Shown: piece by piece, positions 16,214-25,425 of the stretch | How the letters are laid out: each line of letters starts with the position of its first letter | Position numbering within the stretch: the stretch's first letter is position 1 | Origin: Catenuloplanes atrovinosus | Lineage (GTDB): Bacteria > Actinomycetota > Actinomycetes > Mycobacteriales > Micromonosporaceae | Length of the DNA stretch: 64,000 nt | Direction: 5' to 3' | NCBI RefSeq assembly: GCF_031458235.1 | Contig: NZ_JAVDYB010000001.1 | Span: 6,000,001 to 6,064,000 of the forward strand | Made by a program: the position numbers and the translations under genes | The notes under the pieces: model-generated | What the model was told of the DNA's origin: nothing | The model's database searches: none | What the model saw: only the letters and a program-made list of their open reading frames with translations

Positions 16214-17992
16214 TCAGGCCTCGGTGGCGCGCTCGCGGCGCAGGTACTCGGCGGCGCGGCGGGCGAGGTCGCCGCCCTCGGCCTCCAGCGCGGCGAACAT
16301 GGGCGCGATCGTCTCGTCGTCCTGGAGCGGCGGGAGCAGCGGCACGGCCGGGTCGGTGAGCACGTCGATCACCACCGGGCGGTCCGCGGCGAGCGCCTCG
16401 TCCCAGGCCGCGTCCAGCGCGCCGAGGTCGCCGACGCGAATGCCGTGCAGGCCGAGCAGGCCGGCCCAGCCCGCGTACGGCGCGTCCGGCAGGTGCTGCG
16501 AGGCGGGGAAGCGCGGCTCGCCCTCGGTCTCGCGCTGCTCCCAGCTGACCTCCGCGAGGTCGCGGTTGTTCAGCACACAGACCACGAAGCGCGGGTCGGC
16601 CCAGTCCCGCCACCGGGACGCGACCGTGATCAGCTCGGCCAGGCCGTTCATCTGCATGGCGCCGTCGCCGGCCAGCGCGACCAGCGGGCGGTCCGGGTGC
16701 GCCAGCTTGGCCGCCAGGCCGTACGGCAGCGCGGAGCCCATCGAGGCGAGCGTGCTGGACAGGTGCGCGGGCACGCCGGGCGGCAGGCGCAGGTGCCGGG
16801 CGTACCAGTAGACGACCGAGCCGACGTCCACCGAGACCTGCGCGTTCGCGGGCAGCCGGCCGTTCAGCGCGCGCACCACGCGCTGCGGGTTGATCGGCTC
16901 CGCGGGCGCGTCCGCGCGGTCCTGCGCGATCGCGTGCCAGCGGCGTACCCACGCATGCACTTGATCTTTGAAGGGCTTCGCGGGGCGGTCGGGGAGCGCG
17001 GCGAGCAGCGCGCGCAGCGTCTCGGCCGCGTCGCCGAGCAGCGGTACCTCGACCGGGTAGCGCACGCCCAGCCGGCGGCCGTCCACGTCGATCTGCACCG
17101 CGCGGGCCTGGCCCGGCTTCGGGTAGAACTCGGTCCACGGGTCGTTCGTGCCGACCAGCAGCAGCGTGTCGGCCGCGCGCATCAGCTCCGCGCTCGCGGT
17201 GGTGCCGAGGTGCCCCATCACGCCGGTGTGGAACGGCAGGGACTCGTCCAGCACCGGCTTGCCCAGCAGCGACGCGGCCACGCCCGCGCCCAGCCGTTCG
17301 GCCAGTTCGGTCACCTCCGCCGCGGCGCCGGCCGCGCCCTGGCCGACCAGGATCGCCACCCGCTCGCCCTCGGACAGCAGCTTCGCGGCCTCCTCGACGT
17401 CCGCCGCATGCGGGATGAGGCGGGCGGGGCGCAGGCCGGGGCTGGTGACGAGCACGCCGTGCGACTGCTCCTCCGGGTCGGGCGCGGGCGCGGACTGCAC
17501 GTCGTGCGGCAGCACCACGCAGGTGGGGCTGCGGGTGGCGAGCGCGGTCCGGAACGCCTTGTCGATCAGCATCGGCACCTGCTGCGGCGTGTACGCGGCC
17601 TGGACGAACTGCGCGCAGACGTCGCCGAACAACCGGACCAGATCGATCTCCTGCTGGTACGCGCTGCCGAGCACGGTGGATTGCTGCTGCCCGACGATCG
17701 CCACCACCGGCTTGCCGTCCAGCTTCGCGTCGTACAGCCCGTTGAGCAGGTGCGCGGCCCCGGGTCCCTGGGTGGAGAGGCAGACGCCCGGCTCGCCGGT
17801 GTACTTCGCGTGCCCGGTCGCCATGAACGCGGCGGTCTCCTCGTGCCGCGCCTGGACGAACTCCGGCCGCCCGGCGCGCCGCATGGCGCCCAGCACCGGG
17901 TTGATCCCGTCCCCGGAGTAGCCGAAGACGCGGCTCACCCCCCACGCCTCGAGCCGCTCGACCAGGACATCGGAGACGGTTTTCTCAGCCAT
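16214..17992 (-). CDS. Thiamine diphosphate-dependent enzyme, pyruvate oxidase/dehydrogenase (PoxB) type
   Basis: The protein of 592 residues has the three-domain acetolactate-synthase fold: GVSRVFGYSGDGINPVLGAM with RHEETAAFMATGHAKYTG (PYR domain, catalytic Glu in RHEETAA), a central FAD/nucleotide domain, and the ThDP motif GDGAMQMNGLAELITVA ... NN. The RHEE and SGDGIN features fit pyruvate oxidase/quinone dehydrogenase proteins rather than acetolactate synthase. It would oxidise pyruvate to acetate at the membrane or use a related 2-oxo acid. ThDP need links it functionally to the riboswitch-controlled transporter at 36.9 kb. Substrate inferred from similarity. Confidence 0.88.
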   Translation of the reverse strand: MAEKTVSDVLVERLEAWGVSRVFGYSGDGINPVLGAMRRAGRPEFVQARHEETAAFMATGHAKYTGEPGVCLSTQGPGAAHLLNGLYDAKLDGKPVVAIVGQQQSTVLGSAYQQEIDLVRLFGDVCAQFVQAAYTPQQVPMLIDKAFRTALATRSPTCVVLPHDVQSAPAPDPEEQSHGVLVTSPGLRPARLIPHAADVEEAAKLLSEGERVAILVGQGAAGAAAEVTELAERLGAGVAASLLGKPVLDESLPFHTGVMGHLGTTASAELMRAADTLLLVGTNDPWTEFYPKPGQARAVQIDVDGRRLGVRYPVEVPLLGDAAETLRALLAALPDRPAKPFKDQVHAWVRRWHAIAQDRADAPAEPINPQRVVRALNGRLPANAQVSVDVGSVVYWYARHLRLPPGVPAHLSSTLASMGSALPYGLAAKLAHPDRPLVALAGDGAMQMNGLAELITVASRWRDWADPRFVVCVLNNRDLAEVSWEQRETEGEPRFPASQHLPDAPYAGWAGLLGLHGIRVGDLGALDAAWDEALAADRPVVIDVLTDPAVPLLPPLQDDETIAPMFAALEAEGGDLARRAAEYLRRERATEA

Positions 17993-18033
17993 GCCTCCCC
18001 GCTTACCCCGCGCGCAGCCACGTATGTGGAGAG

Positions 18034-18045
18034 CAACCTAGGTTG
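18034..18045. promoter_or_regulatory. 12-bp palindrome upstream of the pyruvate oxidase-like gene
   Basis: CAACCTAGGTTG is a perfect palindrome 42 bases before the ATG of the ThDP enzyme, extended by TTAGTC on one side. It sits where a regulator of that gene would bind, and the style resembles MarR/TetR-type sites. No candidate regulator is adjacent. Confidence 0.4.
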
Positions 18046-18106
18046 ACTAACGCGGAATCCATCGACTGCGGTCGCGCGCGCTGCTCGGGCCGAACGGTGG
18101 CAGGCG

Positions 18107-19249
18107 TCAGGTGAGGGTTGCGCGGTCGGCGGCGGCGCGGCCCTCGCGCCAGCCCTCGTCGCTGTCCACCCGGGCGCCGCGGGCGCGTTCGGTGCGCGGG
18201 AAGACGCGGGTCATGGTCTCGCGGACCTGGACGTCGCGGGAGCGCAGCACCGGGAGCAGGTCGCCGCCGGCGTCGGGGAGGGCGGCGCGCGCGGCCCGGG
18301 CCAGCCGCTCGCCGATCCGGGCGGCGAACGCGACCAGGAACGACGCGCGGAACGCCTTGAGCCGGGACTTGCCCGCCTTGCCGCCGGGCGGCTCGGTGCG
18401 CGACATCGCGCGCTGCGCCTGGACCAGCAGCGACGCGTGCAGCAGGTCGACCGCGTCGAGGTCGGCGTCGAAGCCGAAGACGGTGGCGAAGCCGAACTCG
18501 GGGCTCCAGACCGCGTGGCAGCGGTTCGCACGGGCCACCGCGTGCAGCAGCGCGGCCTTCTCGCTCTCGTACGGCGCGTCCACCGCGATCCGCCGGGCCA
18601 GCGGCACCACCTCGGCGCGGTCGGCCGTGAGCAGCGCCTCGTCCAGGCTGTGCCGGCTGATCATCTCCTGGGCCTTGGCGGTGTACGCCTCCGCCTCGGC
18701 CGGATAGTCCGTCGACTCGGCCTTGGCCAGCAGCGCCCGCACCCGCTCCAGCACCCGGTGGTCCGACCGCTCCGCGTTCCGCCGGGGCGCGGTGGTGCCG
18801 GGCGGCGGCAGCAGGATCTCGATCGGCGGCAGCGTGCGCAGCACCAGCAGCGTGGACAGGATCAGGTCGAGCACGCTCACCCGGTCTGCCCGCAGCCGCC
18901 GGGCCAGCTCCGACGGGTAGTCCGCGTCCGACGTCCACCAGCGGTCCGCGCCGATCTCCGCGGCCTGCGCGGCCCAGCGCGGATCCGCGGCCGGCGTCCG
19001 GTGCAGCAGCGCGCCGGCCGCGTCCGCCACCAGCCGCGCCGCGTCCGGGCCGGACCGGCGGGTCACCAGGCGGTGCAGCTCGACCGGCTGCCAGCCGGCC
19101 CGGAACAGCCGCTCCCCGGCCCGGCGGAGCGCGGCGGAGAGCGCCGGGTCGACGTCCGCAGGCGGCAGCACGGTCAGCTCGTCCAGGCCCGTCTCGTACG
19201 CGGTCGCGCCGCTCAGGATCGAGCCGACCTTCTCCGCCGCCGATGTCAC
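18107..19249 (-). CDS. DUF2786 domain protein
   Basis: The protein has 380 residues with DUF2786 near its centre: VLERVRALLAKAESTDYPAE followed by AEAYTAKAQEMISRHSLDEA. This helical domain occurs in bacterial and phage proteins of unknown function. The C-terminal half is rich in Ala and Arg with a region (KAFRASFLVAFAARIGERLA) that is likely helical. GTG start. The secreted repeat-protein gene ends ten bases upstream of this start, so the two are probably one transcript. Confidence 0.8.
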   Translation of the reverse strand: MTSAAEKVGSILSGATAYETGLDELTVLPPADVDPALSAALRRAGERLFRAGWQPVELHRLVTRRSGPDAARLVADAAGALLHRTPAADPRWAAQAAEIGADRWWTSDADYPSELARRLRADRVSVLDLILSTLLVLRTLPPIEILLPPPGTTAPRRNAERSDHRVLERVRALLAKAESTDYPAEAEAYTAKAQEMISRHSLDEALLTADRAEVVPLARRIAVDAPYESEKAALLHAVARANRCHAVWSPEFGFATVFGFDADLDAVDLLHASLLVQAQRAMSRTEPPGGKAGKSRLKAFRASFLVAFAARIGERLARAARAALPDAGGDLLPVLRSRDVQVRETMTRVFPRTERARGARVDSDEGWREGRAAADRATLT

Positions 19250-19259
19250 GCGGGCAAGA

Positions 19260-21917
19260 TTACGTGGCGGTGACCGTCGCCGAGCCCACGGCGTGCGTGG
19301 CCGGGTTCAGCGTGAGCGTCTGCGTGCCGGACGCGGTGAGCGTGACCGGGCCGAGCGTCACGGTGGCGGCGGAGGTGGCGGAGCGGCCGGCCAGCAGCGC
19401 GCCGTCCGCGCCGCGCAGTTGGTACGCCGTGCTGCCCAGGCCCGCCTCGATCACCACGGTGACGGTCTGGCCGGCCGTGCCCTCGAACGTGACGCCCGCG
19501 TTCTGTCCCGGCACCTTCACGGACACGGTCGCCGGCCCGCCGCCGATCGTCACGGAGGCGGCCGCGTCCGGCGGCACCTCGTACAGCTGCACGGTCGCGG
19601 CGCCGACCGCGGCGGCACCCGGGTTGATCAGCACGGTGTAGACGCCCGCCGCCGGCAGCGACACGGCGTCCGCGAAGCAGGTGGTGCCGCAGGAGCCGAC
19701 CGTGGCCAGCGTGAGGCCGTCCGGGCCGCGCAGCACCAGGCTCGCGGAGCCGAACGTGCCGCCGGTGAGCCGGGCCGAGACGCGCACGCCCTGGCCGCCG
19801 CGGAACGACACCACCGCGTTCTGCCCGGGCGTGCCGGTCCTGATGCCGACCGCGTCGCCGCCGGCCACCGCGTCGTAGGTGGCGTCCACCACGTCGAACA
19901 CGTCCGCGGTGATCGAACCGACCGCACCGCCGGCCGGGTCCACGACCAGCGTGTACGTGCCGGCCGCGTCCGCGGTGACGGTGTCCAGGAAGCAGGAGGT
20001 GCCGCAGAGCATCGGGCTGACCAGCCAGGTCCCGTCCGGTCGGCGTAGGCCGGCCGAGGCGGAACCGGCGGTGCCGAACGTGCCGCCGCCGAGCCGGGCG
20101 GAGAGCCGCTGCCCGGCCGCCGCGTCGAACACCACGGTCGCGGCCTGGCCCGGCGTGCTGGTCGCGGCCGTGACCGGGCCGCGGCCCGGCGTGGTGCGAA
20201 CCACCGAGTCGGCCGGGACCGCATGCACCTTCACGGTGATGCCGCCGGTCTCCGCGCCGTGCGGGTCCAGCACGATCCGGTGGACGCCGTCGGAGGCCAG
20301 CGTGCCGGCGTCGAGCACGCAGCCGGTCGCGCACTGGGTCACCATCAGGTCGGTGCCGGAGGGGTCCCGCAGGTACGCCGAGGCGCCGCCGAACGTACCG
20401 CCGGTGAGCTGGATGAAGGTGCGGTCGCCGCGCGCGGCCGCGACGTCCGCGAACGCGTTCTGCCCCGGCGTCGTGGTGGTCAGCGTGACCGCCTCGCCGC
20501 CGCGGACCGCGATCACCACCGGATCGGCCGGCACGTCGTGCACGCGCACCGTGATCGCGCCGGTGTTCGCGCCGTCCGGGTCGACGTGGAGCGTGTAGCG
20601 GCCGGTCGCGGGCAGCGAGCGCCCGTCCAGGAAGCAGGAGACCGCGCAGGACGCGGACGTCAGCATGGTGCCGTTCGGCGCGCGCAGCGACGCGGTGGCC
20701 TTGCCCAGCGACCCCTTGGTGAGCACGGCGGACACGTGCTGCCCGGCCGTGCCGGTGAACACCACGGCGCCGTTCTGCCCGGCCTCGGTGATGGTCAGCG
20801 TGACCGGGTCACCGCCCGGCTCCACACCGACCAGCAGGTCCGGCGCGGAGACCGTGATCGTGACGACCGCGGTGCCGGTCTGCGCGCCGGCCGGATCGAG
20901 CAGCACGGTGTGCGTGCCGGTCGCGGCCAGCGACACGCCGGTCAGCGCGCAGTCGCGAGTGCAGTCGCCGGTCGCGAGCGTCTCGCCCTTCGGCCCGAAC
21001 AGCGAGATCCGGCCGGTGGTGAAGCCGCTGTCGGTGACCGCGACCGTGACCCGGTCGCCCGCGTTGGCGTCGAACAGCACGCGCGCGTTCTGCCCGGGTG
21101 CGGCGATGGTCACCGGCGCGGGCCGGCCGATGCCGGTGACCGCCTCGGCGTCCGCCGGCACGTCCAGGATCTGCGCGGTCAGCGAGCCGGTACGCACGCC
21201 GGACGGGCTGAGCAGCAGCCGGTACTCGCCGTCCGCGGGCAGCGTGGCGGTGTCCAGGTCGCACGGCACGTCGCAGATGCCGCCGCCGAGCGGAGCGCCC
21301 TTCGCGTCCAGCAGGTACGCGGTGATCGAGCCGACCGTGCCCGCGCTGATCCGGGTGAAGAGGCGCTGCCCGGCACGGCCGCGGAACACCAGGCGCGCGT
21401 CCTGGCCGGGCGCCTCCGTGGTGACCGTGGTGGCCGGCGCGCCGATCGTGTAGGCCGCGTCGAGGTCCGGTGGCACGTCGTGCAGCCGCACCGTGGCCAG
21501 GCCGAAGGAGGCCGGCGAGATGTCCAGGTACACCGAGTAGCGCCCGGTCTCGGCCAGCCCGGCGGTGTCCAGCACGCAGTCCAGGTCGTCGCTGCAGGAG
21601 ATCTGGCGCAGCGTGGTGCCACTGGCGTCGCGCAGGTAGACCCACATGCTGCCGAGCTGGATCTCGGTGATCTCGACCAGCGCGCGCTGCCCGGCCCGGC
21701 CCTGGAACGACACGATCGCGTCCTGCCCCGGGTCCACCGTGCGGACGGTCACCGGGTCGCCGCCGAGCTTGGCCGTCACCTCGACCGCGGTGGCGGCGGA
21801 CGCGGCCTTGGCGCCCATCCCGATCAGGACCAGCATGGCCGCGGCGAGCACGGCACCCCGACGGTGACGCGGGCGCGATGCCGCGTGCCGGAACCTGGCT
21901 TTTCCGTGGTGACGCAC
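19260..21917 (-). CDS. Large secreted protein with eight cysteine-pair beta repeats
   Basis: The protein has 885 residues. A Tat- or Sec-like leader with a basic stretch (RPRHRRGAVLAAAMLVLIGM) precedes eight tandem repeats of about 105 residues. Each repeat opens with PGQ(N/D)A.v.F.g.aGQ and ends with a dVPaD-type turn. Seven repeats carry a close Cys pair, usually C-x3-C, as in CDVPCDLD, CAVSCFLD and CGTSCFLD; the first has C-x5-C and the eighth has none. The layout suggests extracellular disulfide-pinned beta-sandwich modules, perhaps related to pre-peptidase C-terminal domains. No anchor or catalytic domain is seen. GTG start after AGGGG. Confidence 0.8.
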   Translation of the reverse strand: MRHHGKARFRHAASRPRHRRGAVLAAAMLVLIGMGAKAASAATAVEVTAKLGGDPVTVRTVDPGQDAIVSFQGRAGQRALVEITEIQLGSMWVYLRDASGTTLRQISCSDDLDCVLDTAGLAETGRYSVYLDISPASFGLATVRLHDVPPDLDAAYTIGAPATTVTTEAPGQDARLVFRGRAGQRLFTRISAGTVGSITAYLLDAKGAPLGGGICDVPCDLDTATLPADGEYRLLLSPSGVRTGSLTAQILDVPADAEAVTGIGRPAPVTIAAPGQNARVLFDANAGDRVTVAVTDSGFTTGRISLFGPKGETLATGDCTRDCALTGVSLAATGTHTVLLDPAGAQTGTAVVTITVSAPDLLVGVEPGGDPVTLTITEAGQNGAVVFTGTAGQHVSAVLTKGSLGKATASLRAPNGTMLTSASCAVSCFLDGRSLPATGRYTLHVDPDGANTGAITVRVHDVPADPVVIAVRGGEAVTLTTTTPGQNAFADVAAARGDRTFIQLTGGTFGGASAYLRDPSGTDLMVTQCATGCVLDAGTLASDGVHRIVLDPHGAETGGITVKVHAVPADSVVRTTPGRGPVTAATSTPGQAATVVFDAAAGQRLSARLGGGTFGTAGSASAGLRRPDGTWLVSPMLCGTSCFLDTVTADAAGTYTLVVDPAGGAVGSITADVFDVVDATYDAVAGGDAVGIRTGTPGQNAVVSFRGGQGVRVSARLTGGTFGSASLVLRGPDGLTLATVGSCGTTCFADAVSLPAAGVYTVLINPGAAAVGAATVQLYEVPPDAAASVTIGGGPATVSVKVPGQNAGVTFEGTAGQTVTVVIEAGLGSTAYQLRGADGALLAGRSATSAATVTLGPVTLTASGTQTLTLNPATHAVGSATVTAT

Positions 21918-22115
21918 GTCTACCCCTGACGGCCGAGCAGGTGGATTGCCAGCAAGCTAGTACACGCGCGGGTCGCACACACCTGCCGGATTTCGCGCGT
22001 TCGCACGCGACCTGCGCTTATGGCCGCCGATGCCGGTCAACTGTGCCGGAACGGCGCCGTCGCGGTCGGCCGAACGTCGTATCCCGCCGGACCGCGGTCT
22101 GGCACGCTGTCCGAT

Positions 22116-22583
22116 GTGACGACCGACAACGGACCGCGGCGCCTGGTCGCCGTCTTCGCCTCACCGATGACCGAGTTCCTGCGACGCTTCGGGCTCGATC
22201 TGGGGTACCGCGTGGTGCTGGTCGAGCCGGACCCCCAGCAGCTGGCCGGGACGCCGCGGCCCGGTGGCGACGCCGTCGTGGCCGATCTCGCCGCGGCCGG
22301 CATCGACGCGCACACGGACGTGGTCTTCACCGACCACCACCGGCCGGAGCTGATCACACTGCTCACCGAGACGCTGGCCACGGACGCGCGCTGGATCGGC
22401 GTGGTCGGCAATCCGCGGCGCGAGGCGCCCTACGCCGGCGCACTGTCCACCGAGGAACTGGCGCGCGTCCACCGGCCGATCGGCCTGAACATCGGCTCCC
22501 GCACCCCGGCCGAGATCGCGCTCGCCACGCTGGCCGGCTTGATCGCGGACCGCAACGACCGCCCCGGCGGCTTCACGCACTGA
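22116..22583 (+). CDS. XdhC Rossmann-domain protein
   Basis: The protein of 155 residues matches the C-terminal NAD(P)-like fold of XdhC proteins: RRLVAVFASPMTEFLRRFG, VLVEPDPQQL, HTDVVFTDHH and the conserved ending WIGVVGNPRREAPY with HRPIGLNIGSRTPAEIALA. Full XdhC proteins help insert the molybdenum cofactor into xanthine dehydrogenase. Here the N-terminal XdhC domain is absent and no xanthine dehydrogenase genes are near, so the client is unknown. The GTG at 22116 is the most likely start; an upstream frame is open but lacks family resemblance. Confidence 0.75.
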   Translation: MTTDNGPRRLVAVFASPMTEFLRRFGLDLGYRVVLVEPDPQQLAGTPRPGGDAVVADLAAAGIDAHTDVVFTDHHRPELITLLTETLATDARWIGVVGNPRREAPYAGALSTEELARVHRPIGLNIGSRTPAEIALATLAGLIADRNDRPGGFTH

Positions 22584-22671
22584 GCGCGGGGCGTGGTCCT
22601 CCTGGTGACCGGCCACGGTCCTGACAGGGAGGCCGGCCACGGCCGACCGGTGCCCGCGGGAGCATGCGGAA

Positions 22672-22720
22672 CCCGGCCACGCCGGAAGCGGGAAACGCTT
22701 CTTGATCCGACGTGGCCGGG
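22672..22720. terminator. Compound hairpin between xdhC-like gene and glyS
   Basis: A perfect ten-base inverted repeat (CCCGGCCACG / CGTGGCCGGG) encloses a second hairpin with six-base stem GAAGCG/CGCTTC and loop GGAAA (22685-22701). It lies between two convergent genes, so a terminator serving both is the simplest reading. Confidence 0.6.
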
Positions 22721-22731
22721 GCCGGTACGCG

Positions 22732-24111
22732 TCAGCAGCCGGGAAGGCGCTCGATCAGGTAGGTCTCGATCCGGTCGAGCGAGACGCGCTCCTGCTGCAT
22801 GGTGTCGCGGTTGCGGACCGTCACCGCGTTGTCCTGGAGCGTGTCGAAGTCGACGGTGACGCAGAACGGCGTGCCGATCTCGTCCTGGCGGCGGTAGCGG
22901 CGGCCGATCGCCTGCGAGTCGTCGAACTCGACGACCCAGCGCTTACGCAGCGTGGTGGCCAGCTCCTTCGCCTTCGGCGAGAGCTCCGGGTTGCGGGACA
23001 GCGGCAGCACCGCGACCTTGACCGGCGCCAGGCGCGGATCGAAGCGCATCACGGTGCGGGTGTCCATGCCGCCCTTGGTGTTCGGCGCCTGGTCCTCGTC
23101 GTACGCCTCGAGCAGGAACGCCAGCACCGCGCGGGTGAGGCCGGCGGCCGGCTCGATCACGTACGGCGTCCAGCGCTCCTTCTTCTCCTGGTCGAAGTAG
23201 GAGAGGTCGACGCCGGAGTGCTTGCTGTGCGTGGTGAGGTCGAAGTCGGTCCGGTTCGCCACGCCCTCCAGCTCGGAGAACTCGGTGCCGCCGAACATGA
23301 AGCGGTACTCGATGTCGACCGTGCGCTTGGAGTAGTGGGAGAGCTTCTCCTTGGGGTGCTCGTAGAAGCGCAGGTTCGACTCGGAGAGGCCGAGGTCGAG
23401 GTACCAGTTCCAGCGCTCCTGCAGCCAGTACTCGTGCCACTGCTCGTCCTCGCCGGGCTGGCAGAAGAACTCCATCTCCATCTGCTCGAACTCGCGGGTC
23501 CGGAAGATGAAGTTACCCGGCGTGATCTCGTTGCGGAACGACTTGCCGGTCTGCGCGATGCCGAACGGCGGCTTCTTGCGCGCGGCGGTCATCACGTTCG
23601 CGAAGTTGACGAAGATGCCCTGCGCGGTCTCCGGGCGCAGGTAGTGCAGGCCCTCGTCGGACTCGACCGGGCCGAGGTAGGTCTTCATCAGGCCGTTGAA
23701 CATGCGCGGCGCGGTGAACGTGCCCTTGTTGCCGCAGTTCGGGCAGTTGATCTCACCCAGGTCGGTGGGCGTGCGGCCGTGCTTGGCCTCGAACGCCTCC
23801 TCCAGGTGGTCCGCGCGGAAGCGCTTGTGACAGGACTGGCACTCGGTCAGCGGGTCGACGAACGCGTCGAGGTGGCCGGAGGCGGCCCAGACGTCCTTGG
23901 CCAGGATCACGGCCGAGTCGAGGCCGACGATGTCGTCCCGCTGCTGGACCATGGTCTTCCACCACTGCCGGCGGACGTTGTCCTTGAGCTCGACGCCGAG
24001 CGGACCGTAGTCCCAGGCCGACCTCGTGCCACCGTAGATCTCGCTGGACGGGAAGACGAAGCCGCGGCGCTTGGCGAGGCTGACGACGGAGTCAATGCGA
24101 TCGGCGGGCAT
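22732..24111 (-). CDS. glyS: Glycyl-tRNA synthetase (dimeric, class II)
   Basis: The enzyme of 459 residues charges tRNA-Gly. It begins [20 protein letters not shown] and [19 protein letters not shown], as in the single-chain bacterial/eukaryotic type. Two Cys pairs (CQSCHK and CPNCGN) may bind zinc. Class II motifs follow ([30 protein letters not shown]), then the C-terminal anticodon-binding domain ([20 protein letters not shown]). The zinc genes lie about 1.3 kb away, an association I also recall near glyS in M. tuberculosis. Confidence 0.97.
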   Translation of the reverse strand: MPADRIDSVVSLAKRRGFVFPSSEIYGGTRSAWDYGPLGVELKDNVRRQWWKTMVQQRDDIVGLDSAVILAKDVWAASGHLDAFVDPLTECQSCHKRFRADHLEEAFEAKHGRTPTDLGEINCPNCGNKGTFTAPRMFNGLMKTYLGPVESDEGLHYLRPETAQGIFVNFANVMTAARKKPPFGIAQTGKSFRNEITPGNFIFRTREFEQMEMEFFCQPGEDEQWHEYWLQERWNWYLDLGLSESNLRFYEHPKEKLSHYSKRTVDIEYRFMFGGTEFSELEGVANRTDFDLTTHSKHSGVDLSYFDQEKKERWTPYVIEPAAGLTRAVLAFLLEAYDEDQAPNTKGGMDTRTVMRFDPRLAPVKVAVLPLSRNPELSPKAKELATTLRKRWVVEFDDSQAIGRRYRRQDEIGTPFCVTVDFDTLQDNAVTVRNRDTMQQERVSLDRIETYLIERLPGC

Positions 24112-24179
24112 GATTTCCTTCTACGCCGGCTGGCGGTCGGCGCTTTGTTGTAGACGACATCGTGCGGAACCGTTGAAGG

Positions 24180-24683
24180 TTACCCCTGGGTCCCGCAGAC
24201 TTCGAGCTGAGCCGTGCTCGTGTCCTGTACCAGGATGTACTGCACCCGGACCTGCTGGCCACCGGAATACGTCAGCTGCGCCGGCATGAGCAGATCCGTC
24301 TGGTACGGGTCCAGTTCGCCCAACTGGTACGACGAGATCACCGGCCGGCCGGCCATCGAGTCGATGAACTCGCGCCGGGTCTGGTTGTCCTGCTCCCGGT
24401 CGCACAGGTAGCTGTAGGCCAGCGAGTAGTCCTCGTCCGCCAGCGCGTCCAGGTATTCACCGACCTGGGCCCGCGCCTGCTCGGTGAGCGCCTGCGTGGT
24501 GGTCAGCCCGATGCCGAGCACCGCGACCGCGCCACCGCCGCAGCAGAGCGCCGCCACGGCCGCGGCGATGCCGACGCCGAGCCAGATCCGCCCGGCGCGC
24601 CCCTCGGCGGGCGGCGCCGGGAACGGCGGCGCGACCCCGGGCCCGGGCGGGGGCGGCGCGGCTTCGGATCCGGCGAGGCTCAT
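24180..24683 (-). CDS. Membrane-anchored small protein, unknown function
   Basis: The protein has 167 residues. A proline-rich cytosolic tail (PPPPGPGVAPPFPAPPAEG) precedes one membrane span (IWLGVGIAAAVAALCCGGGAVAVLGIGL), then an extracytoplasmic domain beginning VGEYLDALADEDYSLAYSYL. The latter resembles the NTF2-like/DUF4878 type found in many actinobacterial membrane proteins, with a possible disulfide between Cys in YLCDRE and EVCGTQ. It reads toward glyS. The upstream ABM gene ends 23 bases before its start. Confidence 0.7.
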   Translation of the reverse strand: MSLAGSEAAPPPPGPGVAPPFPAPPAEGRAGRIWLGVGIAAAVAALCCGGGAVAVLGIGLTTTQALTEQARAQVGEYLDALADEDYSLAYSYLCDREQDNQTRREFIDSMAGRPVISSYQLGELDPYQTDLLMPAQLTYSGGQQVRVQYILVQDTSTAQLEVCGTQG

Positions 24684-24706
24684 GGCTTCAACACTAATGG
24701 CTCGAT

Positions 24707-25048
24707 CTAGCGGTGGGGGTGCGCGGCCCGATCGCTGCCGGCCACCCGCACCTCGCCGCCCGGCTCCGCGGTCGCCAGTTCCTCGAACGCGGACGGCTCG
24801 TCGATCGACTCGGCCATCAGCGGGATCGCCGAGACCTTGACGTCGAAGTCGCTCAGCGCCCGCCGGTACGCCCCGACCGAGGCCCACTCGGTGACCAGGC
24901 TCCAGTGGGCGGGGTCGTCGAGCGCGCGGGTGAGCCGGCCGGCCTGGTAGCCGGGCCGGGCGGCCAGCGCCGCGAGCGCCGCGCGCCCCCGCTCCTCGAA
25001 GCCGCCGGCCGCGTCCTCGGCCACGACGAAGCGGTTGATGACTAGCAC
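24707..25048 (-). CDS. Antibiotic biosynthesis monooxygenase (ABM) domain protein
   Basis: The protein of 113 residues has the ABM dimeric ferredoxin-like fold: VLVINRFVVAEDAAGGFEERG, LAARPGYQAGRLTRALDDP, HWSLVTEWASVGAYRRAL. Such proteins include small haem-degrading and quinone monooxygenases; no substrate can be named. I prefer the GTG at 25048, which follows GAGAGG, over the ATG at 25084. It lies back to back with the small membrane protein gene. Confidence 0.75.
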   Translation of the reverse strand: MLVINRFVVAEDAAGGFEERGRAALAALAARPGYQAGRLTRALDDPAHWSLVTEWASVGAYRRALSDFDVKVSAIPLMAESIDEPSAFEELATAEPGGEVRVAGSDRAAHPHR

Positions 25049-25110
25049 CGGCGGATCCTCTCGGCCGACAATCGAAACCCCCATACGGTACGACGAGGAG
25101 CAGGTGCCCT

Positions 25111-25356
25111 GTGACCGGAGTCTTCGCGCGGTTGTCCCGGCTGAACCCGACCGGCGTGTTCCTCGCCACGCTGCTGGTGGTGCTGCTCGGGCTGCTGATC
25201 CCCGGCCCGGCCGGCGGCGTGATCCTGCTGGTGCTCGCCGCGGCCGTGACCGCGCTGGCCGCGGCCGCCTGGCGGGTCACCTCGCCGTCGCTGCGCCCGG
25301 TGCGGATCGCGATGGTGGCACTGCTGATCGTGGCCGCGATCTGGAAGCTCGGCTGA
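25111..25356 (+). CDS. Small hydrophobic membrane protein
   Basis: The protein has 81 residues and consists almost wholly of membrane helices (GVFLATLLVVLLGLLIPGPA, VILLVLAAAVTALAAAAW, VRIAMVALLIVAAIWKL). The GTG is preceded by GAGGAGCAGG. It ends 63 bases before znuA and could be read with it, but no function is visible. Confidence 0.7.
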   Translation: MTGVFARLSRLNPTGVFLATLLVVLLGLLIPGPAGGVILLVLAAAVTALAAAAWRVTSPSLRPVRIAMVALLIVAAIWKLG

Positions 25357-25384
25357 GCGCGCGTCACATGCACCCATGCGTCTT

Positions 25385-25425
25385 TGACAATGATTTCCAC
25401 GCTCCGGACAGTGGAAATCATGTCA
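25385..25425 (+). promoter_or_regulatory. Zur-box-like palindrome covering the znuA start
   Basis: TGACAATGATTTCCAC (25385-25400) and GTGGAAATCATGTCA (25411-25425) form a near-perfect inverted repeat with a ten-base gap. The first arm matches the actinobacterial Zur consensus TGAAAATGATTTTCA at 13 of 15 positions. The second arm contains the znuA ATG (25420) and its weak ribosome site. Zur bound here would block the message start, and the RNA could fold over the start codon. Confidence 0.75.

Noticed and set aside
16214-17992. Acetolactate synthase large subunit
   Set aside because: Sequence around the catalytic Glu and lack of a small subunit gene fit pyruvate-oxidase-type proteins better.
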